The position numbers and the translations under genes are program-made. Below are positions 1-10,949 of a stretch of 64,000 bases of DNA, piece after piece. A model generated the notes under the pieces. That model had not been told where the DNA came from. It was given only the letters and a program-made list of their open reading frames with translations, and made no database searches. Source of the DNA: Hysterangium stoloniferum. Lineage: Eukaryota; Basidiomycota; Agaricomycetes; Hysterangiales; Hysterangiaceae. Each line of letters starts with the position of its first letter. The first letter of the stretch is position 1. The DNA lies in assembly GCA_015178975.1 (NCBI GenBank), contig WHVD01000012.1, forward strand, positions 744,001-808,000, given 5' to 3'.

Positions 1-211
1 GTCGGGAATGACACCCGCAATGGCCGCTCGAAATTCGGCTGTGATGAAATGTCAGCTGGATTCCCATCCCATTGTCATACACCGCACCTTGCTCTGAAGC
101 CTTTCCCAGGACCGATACTGCGCTTGATCGAACGTCAGAGTCAGAGTCCTTTAACAGTGTAGCAACGTCGGGAATGGCAGCGGTAATGGCGGTTCCAAAT
201 GCGTCTGCAAG
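1..211 (-). CDS. HEAT-repeat protein, partial (second gene, cut by window edge)
   Basis: Read on the minus strand, this is the 5' part of a gene like its neighbour at 397-2679. An exon begins after a CAG acceptor near 211 and encodes a HEAT-like unit (FGTAITAAIPDVATLLKDSD, then DVRSSAVSVLGKASEQ). It ends in a phase-1 donor and is followed by a 49-bp intron ending at about 43. The next 39-residue unit (AEFRAAIAGVIPD) starts there and runs off the window. Exon sizes, intron phase and intron sequence match the neighbouring array, so the two are tandem paralogues or one locus broken by the 212-396 spacer. HEAT units form alpha-solenoid scaffolds; no enzymatic role can be read. The first exon is not visible in the spacer. 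Confident for the repeat, not for the gene boundary. Confidence 0.6.
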
Positions 212-396
212 TCCATGAATCATGACAGTTTACGAGGAATTGATGCACGGACCAAACATATGCATAGCAGAGACCACCATTAACAGAGCGAACTTTCCTT
301 TTCGAGCTCTAAGGTCGAATCTGGATAAGGGAAGGTAAAAATTCCGCGCTTTAAAGTGGGATGGGAATTAGCGAATGAATAATAGATGACCTGTCT

Positions 397-2679
397 TCAC
401 ACACATATAATTGTTACGCATTGAATGATCTTGATGTCTTCATGACGCGAACTACTATCAGTACTATACAAGAGATCCACAGTTGACGACAGAGGACGGG
501 TAGATAATCCGGAGAGGTCTCGCATATCGGGCAAACTTGCTAGATTACCGCAATATCGATCTGAATGAGAGGGAAAAAAGAGTGAATGGGAATACTTTGA
601 AGTTGGGTTGAAAGTGACTCACGTAGCGTTGGTTGTCTTTTCTCCGACAATCCTACAGCCGCACGTATTTCAGCCCTGACGAAAGGGAGAAACTCCTCTG
701 TGGAGACTTCAGACAGATCCTTCGACAAGATTTCTTGGATCACCTTTTTCTGAAAATGTCGCCAGGGCTGATGCTGCGCTTGATCGAACGTTAGAGTGAG
801 AATCCTTCAACAGTGCAACAATGTCGGGAATGACACCCGAAATGGCGGCTCGAAATCCGGCTGTGGTCAAATGTCAGCTGGATTCCCATCCCATTGTCAC
901 ACACCGCACCTTGCTCTGAAACCTCCCCCAGGATCGATACTGCCCTTGATCGAACGGGCCAGTCAGAGTCCTTCAACAGTGCAACAATGTCGTAGATGAC
1001 ACCCGCAATGGCGACTCGAAATTCGGCTGTGGTCAAACTTCAGCTGGATTCCTATCTCATTGTCACACATCGCACCTTGCTTTGAAACCTTCCCCAGGGC
1101 CGATACTGCGCTTGATCGAACGTCAGAGTCAGAATCCTTCAACAGTGCAACAATGTTGGGAATGACACCCGCAATGGCCGCTCGAAATTCGGCTGTGGTC
1201 AAATGTCAGCTGGATTCCCATTCCCATCGCCCCATTGTCACACACCGCACCTTGCTCTGAAACCTTCCCCAGGGCTGATACCGAGCTTGATCGAACGCGC
1301 GGGACAGAGTGCTTCAACAGTGCAACAATGTCGGGAACGACACCCGCAATGGTCGCTCGAAATTCGGCTGTGGTCAAATGTCAGCTGGATTCACATCCCA
1401 TTGTCACACATCGTACCTTGCTCTGAAACATTCCCCAGGACTGATACTGCGCTTGATCGAACGCGCCAGTCAGAGTGCTTCAACAGTGCAACAATGTCGG
1501 GAATGACACCCGTAATGGCCGCTCGAAATTCGGCTGTGGTCAAATGTCAGCTGGATTCCTATCCCATTGTCACACCGTACCTTGCTCTGAAATCTTCCCC
1601 AGGGCCGATACTGCGCTTGATCTAACGCGCCAGTTATAGTCCTTCAACAGTGCAATAATGTCGGGAATGACACCAGCCATGGCGGCTCGAAATTCGGCTG
1701 TAGTCAAATGTCGGCTGGATTCCCATCTCATTGTCACACACCGCACCTTGCTCTGAAACCTTCCCCAGGGCCGATACTGCACTTGATCGAACGCGCCAGT
1801 TAGAGTCCTTCAACAGTGCAATAATGTCGGGAATGACACCAGCAAAGGCGGCTCGGAATTCAGCTGTGGTCAAATGTCAGCTGGATTCCCATCCCATTGT
1901 CACACCGCACCTTGCTCTGAAACCTTCCCCAGGGCCAATACTGAGCTTGATCGAACGCGCGGGACAAAGTGCTTCAACAGTGCAACAATGTCGGGAATGA
2001 CACCCGCAATGGCCGCTCGAAATTCGGCTGTGGTCAAATGTCAGCTGGATTCCCATCCCATTGTCACACATCGCACCTTGTTCTGAGACCTTGCCCAGGA
2101 CCGATACTGCCCTTGATCGAACGTCAGAGTCAGAGTGTTTCAACAGTACAACAACGTCGGGAATGACACCCGCAATGGGCGCACGAAATTCGGCTGTGGT
2201 CAAATGTCGGCTGGATTCCCATCTTATTGTCACACACCACACCTTGCTCTGAAACCTTCCCCAAGACCGATACTGCACTTGATCGAACGGGCCAGTCAGA
2301 GTCCTTCAACAGTGCAACAATGTCAGGAATGACCCCCGCAATGATGGCTCGAAATTCAGCTATGATCAAATGTCAGCTGGATTCGCATCCCATTGTCACA
2401 CACCGCACCTTGCTCTGAAACCTTGCCCAGGACCGATACTGCGCTTGATCGAACGTGCCAGTCAGAATCCTTCAACAGTCCAACAATGTCGCGAATGGCA
2501 CAGACCATACCAGTCGGGAATCTAGCTGAACACCGGCGCATATTATATCGTACTCCTCCTCCACTTGGCATTTTCTTACCACATTCCACTAGTAATTGTT
2601 CCACAGGACCACCTGCTTTTTTAACCCTTTTCTTCATCCACTCTCTTTCTTTCCCTGTTGTGACAATAATTAGGTACAT
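397..2679 (-). CDS. HEAT-like repeat protein, about 13 exons, one repeat per exon
   Basis: Minus-strand gene. Exon 1 (2580-2679; the ATG at 2637 is an alternative start) is joined through a 54-bp intron (2526-2579) to eleven tandem 39-codon units of the type AEFRAAIAGVIPDIVALLKD...VRSSAVSALGKVSEQ. Introns of about 49 bp (GTGCGG...CACAG, phase 1) separate the units. A 46-bp intron then leads to a non-repeat exon (EEFLPFVRAEIRAAVGLSEK). A GTGAGT...TTCAG intron precedes a last exon that stops at 397-399. All exons are open and in phase. The 166-bp period varies (164-175 bp) only inside introns, so the reading frame is under selection or very recently copied. Predicted product about 545 residues, an all-helical solenoid; the partner is unknown. 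Intron boundaries are inferred by eye. Confidence 0.72.
784..2500 (-). repeat. Tandem exon-intron repeat, about 166 bp x 10
   Basis: Ten consecutive units of about 166 bp, each holding 117 bp of exon plus an intron of about 49 bp. Copies start near 2365, 2198, 2032, 1868, 1702, 1538, 1372, 1197, 1031 and 865. One unit has a 9-bp insertion and two have 2-bp deletions, all inside the intron. The same unit recurs at 1-211. Confidence 0.9.
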
Positions 2680-2758
2680 GTGTTTTAACTCATGGTATAC
2701 ACAGTTTACCTGCTATTAAACCCTTTTCTTCCAGCATTTCGCGGCAATCCGCTGGCCA

Positions 2759-4455
2759 TCAATCAGTTTCTTTGCCAATACCATGTAAAAAGTCCCTACG
2801 AAGATGCCAATATGCTAATATTAACCGTTCACAGGTTACATGTAAGCCCTCCTTTTCTGACAGCGCTCCATCAATAGTCGCCGCCATTAACGTCCTTCGC
2901 TCGTATGGTGCTGCACCCATGGTGGCCACCGTTTCAATGTGTGGTTCTGTCGGCACCTCTAGGTTACCGTCATCCATGTTTACCCAAATACCAATATGAA
3001 CCGCCCACCCCAATGTCTTCACGCAAGGATCTAAATTCTCCAACCGATGTAATGGCCTCCCAACATGTAGCAGTGTTTTGAAGGGCGTAAGGTACTCTTT
3101 GTTCATTAGTTTGTCCGTTGGCGGCGATAGGACTCGTGACATTGCAAGGAGAGAAACTTCTGCAAGCGCTGCATCACGTATAGTGACGACGCCTGCGGTG
3201 AGGTGAAAGCAGTTCTCCAAAATTTTGCATAACTTCTCCGTGACGGCTAGTTGGCACAATGCAATCCGCAACTGTTGACATTGTTTAGCACCTGCTACAG
3301 CCCTAAGTGCCTTGTTAACTGCCTCCTCCGATGTGGAGTTTGCAATTACCCATGCCAGGACATCAGCTTCAAGTTCGGCCCGTGGGGGCTTGCCATGCAA
3401 TTCGGCGAAAACCCGAGCAAGGCTTTCTAGCCATTCTGACATTCTGAATTTATACGTCCTTGTCGGTGGCGAAGACCCACAGTAGTCTAATGTGGACGAG
3501 TCATACTTTGCGCTTGCAGAGACGACTGGGAAAAACCGTGACGCTGTTGTCTGAAAGGGACAAGCGGGGGAAAACAAGGGAAAAACGGTGCCGAGGATAT
3601 ATAGCACGATTGCAAATATAGTCAGAAAAAGTATAAGAACGCCCAAAGCTACACTGTTATTCCAGGTGAATAAGACGAGACCTGCTGAGAAAAGGAAGAG
3701 AGCTAGTTGAATCAAAAGTGGGATTCCAGTAACAACTGACTCGAGGTGCCATTGCTGTGCTCTCTTAACACGAAGGAGACGTTGGCATGCATCACTTGAG
3801 CGACTTCCGGGGGATACAGGAATATACTTCGCCAGCCATTCTCTCGCAAGTACAGCACAAAGAGCACTGAAGAGAGTCAGACCGAGACTAGTGAACCACA
3901 AATAGTTGACAACAAGAGATGATTTGGAGACTTGAAAAGGCTGAGAGGTAGTTACAGCGAAGTGATTTTGAAGCACCTGAAGGATTTCCTGAACAGGATC
4001 TACCTGCAAATCCTTCCTACTTTCGATCAGGAACGCAGTAAGAATCGCTCCAAACAAACCCGCCTGAAGGCTATGAATTGACTGAATATCTATGAAGGAA
4101 AACGTATTCAACATACAAATATGAGAAGCTCGTCGACACCAACTTGCAATGAGTTGGCAAGTTCTTTGTCCTCTTTTTCCGTTTCCTTCAGATATAATGA
4201 CCATATGGTTGAATCCGATTCAGCGTGTTTGCTATAGGGGTTATCGTCCTCGCTTTCTAAGCCATTATCGCGACTGGATGTTGCCTCGATTTGCCCGGAG
4301 GGAATCTTAGTAGACGAAGGTTGACGGTTGGTCGTTCCTTGTTCCTCTACTTGCGTGCCTCAGTTTAGAATAAATGTAAACTTTGATTTAGTACCTGAGA
4401 CAAACGGTGTCTGTGATTCGGCGCAACTTAGGTCTTGTGCATACTGTGAAGACAT
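2759..4455 (-). CDS. DUF6535 domain membrane protein
   Basis: Three exons on the minus strand: 4395-4455 (ATG at 4455), about 4140-4349 and 2759-4089, with introns of about 45 and 50 bp whose phases fit. The N-terminal half reads ...DSTIWSLYLKETEKEDKELA, then QAGLFGAILTAFLIES and REWLAKYI, which I recognise as the DUF6535 signature of agaricomycete proteins. Four hydrophobic segments follow the family pattern: the AGLFGAILTAFLIES helix, a helix before REWLAKYI, LLIQLALFLFSAGLVLFTW, and VLILFLTIFAIVLYILGTVF. The remaining 250 or so residues are soluble and unclassified. The total of about 530 residues is short for the family, so the C-terminus may be truncated or may continue past a missed intron. 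Molecular function unknown; probably in an internal or plasma membrane. Confidence 0.8.
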
Positions 4456-4517
4456 GCCTGAGTCAGTTGGGGGCATCAAAAGTCGTTGCACCTATTACAC
4501 CTGGATTTATAAGCATA

Positions 4518-4553
4518 TTAGCCCTGGTGTACATATGTGTACCCCTGGGCTAA
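4518..4553. other. Imperfect palindrome upstream of the DUF6535 gene
   Basis: TTAGCCC...GGGCTAA arms enclose a TGTACATATGTGTAC core about 60 bp upstream of the proposed ATG of the DUF6535 gene. It could be a transcription-factor site or a stem-loop; nothing more can be said. Confidence 0.35.
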
Positions 4554-4559
4554 TTTGCC

Positions 4560-5094
4560 CCCTTATTGCGTTGGGCCTCTTCCACTGTGGATCTGGGGGA
4601 GGTTGAGAAAAAAAATCAATAAAAGTTAATAAAAATCAATACAACTAAGATAACAAAACGTTCCTTACTTGTACTAGGACACTTTGTAGTCTCAAGACCG
4701 TGGGAGTCCTCTCCTCAATCCTTCACTTGCTGTCACCTTCATCCGCTTACTGGCAACATCACCTCCCGTCGTCACGGCGCTGCCCTTCGGCAACGTTCCT
4801 GCACGCCATACTGCTGCGCTAGTGACGACGAGCTCGCGCCTCGCCTTCCTGGCCTCTCCAGAATGGCGCGCTCAGCGCATTTCCTGTTGCTATATATTAG
4901 CTATCATTTTAGACATAGACATAATATATACTTGACAACTAAACAAAATAAATGAAATAACGTGTTGTTTAAGCACTTATCATATTATTTGAATTAAACT
5001 AGGTCATTAAAATTATTCTGTATGCAAATCGTGTTTTTTTTTGTAGGTATCATATTGCGAAGGTATTCAAAAAGCCAGCAAGATATCAGCTGTC
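4560..5094. other. Non-coding interval, no gene seen
   Basis: AT-rich with T-runs and scattered direct repeats. I find no ORF with coding character and no mobile-element ends before the LINE tail at 5108. Confidence 0.5.
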
Positions 5095-5107
5095 ACGTGA
5101 GCTCCTC

Positions 5108-5229
5108 TTTTTTTTTTGATATATTTGTATCCCGCTTCAAGTAACAAGGACTAACTGCGGCCAGAACTATGCTATGGAATTACGAAGTGCCGAGTGAGCT
5201 ACATGGGTATGAGGGATTTTGGTGGGAGG
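5108..5229 (-). mobile_element. LINE 3' tail, extreme 5' truncation (copy 1)
   Basis: A T10 run (the poly-A tail on the minus strand) is followed by the reverse complement of the 3' end of the LINE at 52579-53524, including the TATTTGTATCCCGCTTCAAG stretch and a version of the segment with GTAGCATAGTT. It is flanked by a 13-bp direct repeat ACGTGAGCTCCTC (5095-5107 and 5230-5242), a target-site duplication typical of target-primed reverse transcription. Only about 110 bp of element is present and it has no coding capacity. Confidence 0.85.
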
Positions 5230-5242
5230 ACGTGAGCTCCTC

Positions 5243-5391
5243 TTTTTTTTTTGTTATATTTGTATCCCGCTTCAAGCAACAATGGCTAACTGCGGCTAGG
5301 TGGAAAGGCCCCCAGCGAAACTATGCTACGGTGGTAAGAAGTTCCGATTGAGCTTCGTATCTCATTTGACCCAGACCACATCGCATCCTAT
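5243..5391 (-). mobile_element. LINE 3' tail, 5' truncated (copy 2)
   Basis: A second T10 run plus about 135 bp matching the same LINE 3' end, directly abutting copy 1. The outer flanks share TCACGTGA (5093-5100 and about 5393-5400), a possible 8-bp duplication that would make this the older insertion, later hit by copy 1 next to its tail. No coding capacity. Confidence 0.7.
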
Positions 5392-7728
5392 CACGTGACG
5401 GATGACCTCCTTGTACTAACATACCATTTCGGTCACAGTGCTCACTCTGCCTGCTCTTCCCTGGATAACCCTCTTATCGAATGGGAGTTGTTCACATCCA
5501 TCACTTGTTGGTTTATTAGTGAGCACGTTGCATTATCTCTCCGTTTATGCATTCTCACACTTTGCATTATATTGCTAGGAATTTCCCTTCCACCATCACT
5601 CCTAAGAGCACACGCAACCTGCAAGCAATCCGAGATCACCGCGGGCTGACCAAACATCTTTCATGGTTACATCGTCGTTGATGACGCCTTCGTCTTCGCT
5701 GCTTTCTCTCTGCGGTTGGAAGACTGCTCATTGCAACAAGCATGGCTGGAAGTTTTAGGTGTTTGATACATCAATAGTTATCTATCACACTTAGACATCA
5801 TCCATAGCCCACGGAGTCCGTACGGCATTTTTACGCAACATATCGCTGCCATATAACCGAATCTCAGCCAGCCGCGCTTGTTGTTTAGCACTCGTGATCA
5901 AAGACTACACCGATTTTCTTTCAAGCACGACAGCGCCAAGACTACCACCAACATCTCCCACACATCTGTACAGCTGGCCACCCTTAAGTCTCGGCGTAAT
6001 GCTACTGCCGCGAATTCTGCTCCCCGGCTGGCCACCGTAGGGCCTTCTGCGACTACACAGCCATCAGCTCCAGCTGCCTTTTTGTGGATTTTTCGCAGTT
6101 TGTAGAAACATTGCGGGTAAAAGAACGGGGAGGCCGATGCTGGACAATGGCGGTTCCGAACGGCGTCTGCAAGTCTTCGTGGATGCGATTGACCGTGACG
6201 GAAAGGCAAAGGACATGAGAGGCGTGGAACTAGATTTGAGTGCGGATTTAGGTTCGAGAGAGAGGCTGGGTGGATGTATTGGCTTCCTGGTGAGTCTCGC
6301 CCAGCGATATACCATTTTACCACAATTTGAACGTATCTTTTTCGTTCTTGGAATATCATACATAATGTAGAGCTCTATGGGCGAACGCACGTCATGGCTT
6401 CAACGCCCATATCCAACCCACACTGCTACGTCACCGCTTCCCAGCTCTTGATCACGGCCCTGCTATCCCTGCTATCCCTGCTTGAACCCGCTGCACCGCC
6501 TATGGCATTCTGCGTGGCAAGATACAGCAGAGTGGACACCCGACGACGTCGCCAAAGTTACGTCCGCATTATTTGAGGCGGCATTCGCGCGTACCCCTTT
6601 ACGGACCACATCCACGAGCGCGAAGCACGGCGCCACAGTTTTAAGCTGGACGAAGCGTGACATATGCTGTCTCGATTAGCCATAGTAACGTTGCAGTCAC
6701 ATAAAGCTTATAAGTTGTCCTGTCTTCACGCCCTTACCTTCAACTTCGCTTTCGACTCGCCTCGTACTTCGACTACCCTGTCTCTGTCTCTGCCCTTAGC
6801 CCTTACTTTCACCTTCAGGTTTGACTGACCCTCGTCTTCACCTTCAACTTATCCTCATCGCCGTTCTCATCGTCATATTATCTCCACCTCCCCTTCGGCT
6901 CCACTTCCACACTCTCTATCAAGGTAGTTATAATTTCTTCATTGATTTATTTTATATCTTGAGCCGAATCTAATATGATGAAAGAGCCAGCATTGTTGCT
7001 GTGTCCTTTGTCACCGGATAACATATGCATATGTGGTAATGCGAGAACTCTGAGTATTCCGGATTGGCAAATATACTTGGTAGTCTCGTTGCTGATAGTG
7101 TGAACGTCATTACATGTGTTTATATTCTTACTGGTCAAAAGCTCAGGGGATAGATGGCATGGAATGGATGGTGGATAGTGTCGGCCAGATGGGGGACTCT
7201 GTTTCAAGGAGTTCAGGGGCTGTGGTGTTGTCAGTGACACCGTAGCACTGTCAGGATGTAGGTGAGGTTATCTATAATATCATAGTGTGCTTGTGACTTT
7301 GATTTAGGTATTTAAGTCATATATTATTGTTTACTTGTAACATGGATCGTAAATATAAAAAATAAATTACTAAAAATAAATCTTACCTGGATCAAGGTTG
7401 TTTGGCTCGCTAGTAGATACCTGAAATAGCTAGTATACACCAACTCGTTATAAAATAAATACCACTCACTACATGGTTGGGCTTAAGCCTGTTATGCTAG
7501 CTAGCTTGGGTATATACACATTTCACAATTTCCTAAGGCATTCTTTGTTTGAAGTGCTTATCCTTAGCCTCACTATCAGAAATTTGCTTGTTCTTCTGAC
7601 GGGGAATACAGAGGAGGTTCATCTTGAGTCGGCATGGTGGATATAAGATATGACATGACAGAATTTTTCTGGGTCAAACAGTATGTGTGGATGAGAAGTG
7701 CTTCGGATTATTTCTGGCTTTCCTAACG

Positions 7729-7871
7729 GTAAAATGGTATTAAACGCCGGGAGGAGGTACCCCTATTCTTGGATGCTCCACACGCTCCACAATTAAATAA
7801 TTAAATGTCCAGGAGCTTCCTAGAACGGGGGGATCTCCTCCGGGAGCCGTCCGGAACCAATACCATTTTAC
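7729..7871. mobile_element. 143-bp MITE-like element
   Basis: Perfect 13-bp terminal inverted repeats GTAAAATGGTATT (7729-7741) and AATACCATTTTAC (7859-7871). An inner, less perfect inverted repeat (CCGGGAGGAGGTAC against GGATCTCCTCCGGGAG) would let the whole sequence fold back. The homologous position of module copies 2 and 4 lacks it, giving an empty site between the TTTCTGGCTT and AAAGTATGC segments. It is too short to encode a transposase. Confidence 0.75.
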
Positions 7872-7958
7872 TGATCAGTGGGAAAGTATGCTGCGATAGG
7901 CCAAAAGCCTAGCCCAAGCAACACAGCGGAATAAGTTTCATCGCAATGCGATGTACAT

Positions 7959-9960
7959 GTGACGCACTTACTTATAACAGAGGCATATCACTTTTCGTTT
8001 ATTGAACACCGAGCACTGATGCCCATCCCTGCCGAATCCCTGCCAAATACCTACGAGGCGGATAGGATAGCTCGTATGGCCGACGTTGCAGAGTTACCCC
8101 CTACGGTTTCCCCTTCAGCAGCAGTAACAGTTGCCGACTGAGCTGGGCGATCAAAATATCATGAGAGTCGTGAATGCTTACAAAATGCTCCATGAGCAAT
8201 GGGGTTGTGACGAACCAGGCCATGACTTATGCCTACAGGGGGCTCATTATATTGGTCATATCCAGCTGTCTCAAGAGCAGATTTCCATTTGGATAGACGA
8301 AATTGTGGGTCATCTATTCATTGAAATTCATCATTATCATTATTCACTCATCCAATAATTTCCAGTGCCGAGGTCAGGCGACATGCCACTATCCACCAAA
8401 GATGTTTATTATCCCAGATGGCTCTAGATCCAATGGGAACCCAAACTTTGACTGGGGTGCTAGCGAAACAAATACTGACCCAGAAGTTGAGATTGGACCG
8501 GGGTATTTTTGTGGAGTCGCCCTGGAACGAGTCGGCAGGACAATCCTTTATCACTCAAAGGCTTCGTTGTTGTTAGCCAAGCTATCGCTTTATGCGCAAA
8601 TTGTGAATCGTTGGCCGCTTTATGGATATAAGCGACTTTATAAACCTGCGTCCGAGCGAAGCCTTGGACTAATCTTGCAAGAGACAGCTGATCTAATGCG
8701 GTATGAGTTGCCATCTATTACCAAAAGTTATCGCCAACATTGAATACCTTCGTAGGCCATCCTACCCACTTTATATTCGAAAACAAGCATCCAACGTTTT
8801 TGGCAGGACCACTTGGATCCGTGATGGATACCGAGGCGATGATTGCATCCAAATTATTTTAGAATGGTTAGGTAATGCATTCTGTCGTTCCGAGGAGGAT
8901 CATGTGTCGCCTGAAATTATGTCAGCACTATATCGAAACCTGACGAGTGCAACCTTACATCTTGATTATAACGAGGTTCTATCCAATTTCTTAGTAATCC
9001 TCGCTCGATATCTCAGCTCCTGGGAACGGGACTATGATTCCCTTCCCTACACGGTTACATATATGGTGTTTAACCTCTGCCGTTTCCGTAAGCTATCATT
9101 CAAGGAGCTGAATGCAGTTCGTGATTACTTGGAATCCTGGCTGCAACAACAGTAAGATATATTGCCAGCATTCTTCACCGAACTGACTCAAGCCATGCCA
9201 GATCTAACTCAACATGGGCCTACAACAGAGATGCTTACTTTATAGACTCACAAATGGAAGCCTCCATACTGTGTTCTCGGCAGGATGCACGGTTTCATAT
9301 CCTCTCTGAGGCGTTATTGGATATCGCCCTAGATACCACGATTGGGGCTACATCACGACATAGGGGGTTTGGCTACTTCCTCGAGGGGAAAGGAACTGCT
9401 GTGATTAGGTTCTTCCAGGGCAGGGTATTGCTGATAGACCATGCCAAGAAGATTAAACGAATTGGCTCGTTTATTGCTATCTATCTGCGGCACGTTGTGC
9501 ATGCACTTTGTCACCTGATATCTTAACTTAACTTCCCCTTTTAGTCATATTTCGATTCAACCCAACCAAGGGCTTATGTTCGATGATCTTCCTAGCACAA
9601 TTAAAATCATCACGTCCCTCATAGCAGCTTCTCCCGATCCAGAATTTTCCTGTAGGGAAATACAGGGAGAAAATGTAGTAAACGCTTTCGTCGATTGTTT
9701 CGCCCATTTCAATTCACCTGATTTTCGCAATTGCCCCTTCCATTTCAGACAGTTTTCACGTTTGAAAAGTGACTCGCACTCCCTCTTACTCCTCATTGCC
9801 AATCCGTTCACCGGTCCTTGCTCCTATCTAACTCGCATTGCATGTCGATGCTGGAGGACAATGGATGGGTCAGAAACGCTCCTTCTGCGTCCAATAACCG
9901 ACCATTACCTCCCCTTATTTACCATCAGAACCAACATGCACATTATGGTATAGATGTTGA
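7959..9960 (+). pseudogene. Gene Y, copy 1 (unrecognised basidiomycete gene, broken)
   Basis: Homologous over its whole length to the minus-strand gene at 54502-56445, in matching exon blocks. These are ITEAYHFSF...; GCDEPGHDLCLQGAHYIGH; GYFCGVALERVGRTILYHSK; SPEIMSALYRNLTSATLH; and ARFHILSEALLDIALDTTIG, ending near NAFVDCFAHF. The intron 8701-8755 (GTATGAG...TAG) joins ADLMR to PSYPLYIRKQ in frame. Compared with copy 2 it has a small deletion near 8138 that shifts the frame, and a lost 5' splice site (TT for GT) near 9242 that leaves an in-frame TAG. It is therefore probably not functional. I recognise no domain; the sequence looks globular and helical with no signal peptide visible. Confidence 0.65.
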
Positions 9961-10101
9961 GTAGAAGACAAGATTTCGGAAGGGTAGAGTCTGTTTGCGA
10001 AGCTCAGTGAGTGAGTGAGTAAACTTCACTATATATTATAGTACCTGTTTGCGAAGCTACAAGATGTTTAATAAGTAATAGAATGATAATAAATGATTGT
10101 G

Positions 10102-10146
10102 CATATACCTCAGTGAGTGGGTGAGTAAACTTCACTGAGGTATATG
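10102..10146. other. Perfect 15-bp-arm hairpin
   Basis: CATATACCTCAGTGA (10102-10116) and TCACTGAGGTATATG (10132-10146) are exact inverted repeats around a 15-nt loop. It lies inside a stretch of about 330 bp (about 9955-10285) that is absent from module copy 4, so it is probably part of a small insertion. GTTTGCGAAGCT direct repeats nearby support a small repetitive element. Confidence 0.6.
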
Positions 10147-10550
10147 GCGAAATATCGCGACTTTTTATTTACTTTCCAATTATTTTAGGAGAGTTATTAG
10201 GGGAAATTTGTAATTAGGTGTTACTCCCCCCCTTAACGGCACTTCAATATATGCGCATATATGCGCAAAGACTTGATTACTAACAATAGATACCAATAAT
10301 TTTATTGAAAGTTGGCAAACCAATCTCAAGCGCGATTTATTTGGTATATTAGTGCAAGAAATTTTACACCCTCTTTACTAAATACTTAGGAAAACACAAT
10401 AAATACGAACCTTTGATTGTCTGATCTTATATTGATCGGATCAGAGCCCCGTGAATTTCATTGTAGCGGCAATCCTGAAAAGAAAATTGATCGGCTATGA
10501 ATTTGTATACCCGGCATCGAAATAAAATAACAGTGAAACATGGTATATGT

Positions 10551-10949
10551 TATCCATATACATCCCACAGATCATACAGAATACATAATACAAATTGACT
10601 GTACAAACAGAGATGGGTACCACGGTCCCAGCGTTCCCGCTTCCATGGGTGGTGATGAGGCCTAGCGTGAGTAGACTTCGGCCTTGTCTCCTTATTCTCG
10701 TGTTTTTCCAGCACTCACATTGATTGCATCACCTCCGGACCAATACAATCATTTTCGGCACGCCATTCCCCTTAATAACTGAAATAAAAGCTGAAGGCCG
10801 AAAATGACACAGGTGGTTATCTATTAACATTTGTATTCCTATTTATTCATGATCTCAATTTTCCGTTTGCTACTCACTGTGCAACCATCCGCTCTTCATC
10901 ACCCACCTTGGCCATTCAAAATTGACGCAGGCAAAGATTTGTTTATAGT
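10551..10949. other. Unique spacer, no gene seen
   Basis: Between the tail of module copy 1 and the start of copy 2. Six frames give only short ORFs without coding character; no RNA gene or element end was found. Confidence 0.45.

Larger units (their letters stand above)
5391..10550 (+). repeat. Module M, copy 1 (complete)
   Basis: About 5 kb shared, with substitutions and indels, by four places in this window. Its first part (5391-7330) recurs at about 11090-12770, at 50955-52578 (reverse) and at 56960-57698 plus 63006-64000 (reverse, split by a copia element). The middle part (7331-7728 and 7872-7950) recurs at 12790-13190 and 56450-56900. The last part carries gene Y (copies at 54502-56445 and 47268-48060) and a tail to about 10550 matching about 54190-54480. 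The first part has no convincing reading frame. I cannot tell whether M is a segmental duplication or a degenerate mobile element; no flanking duplication was identified. Confidence 0.7.

Noticed and set aside
1203..1625. Plus-strand 140-codon ORF (and similar ORFs) across the HEAT array
   Set aside because: Shadow of the minus-strand exon-intron repeat; it repeats with the 166-bp period and reads through introns.
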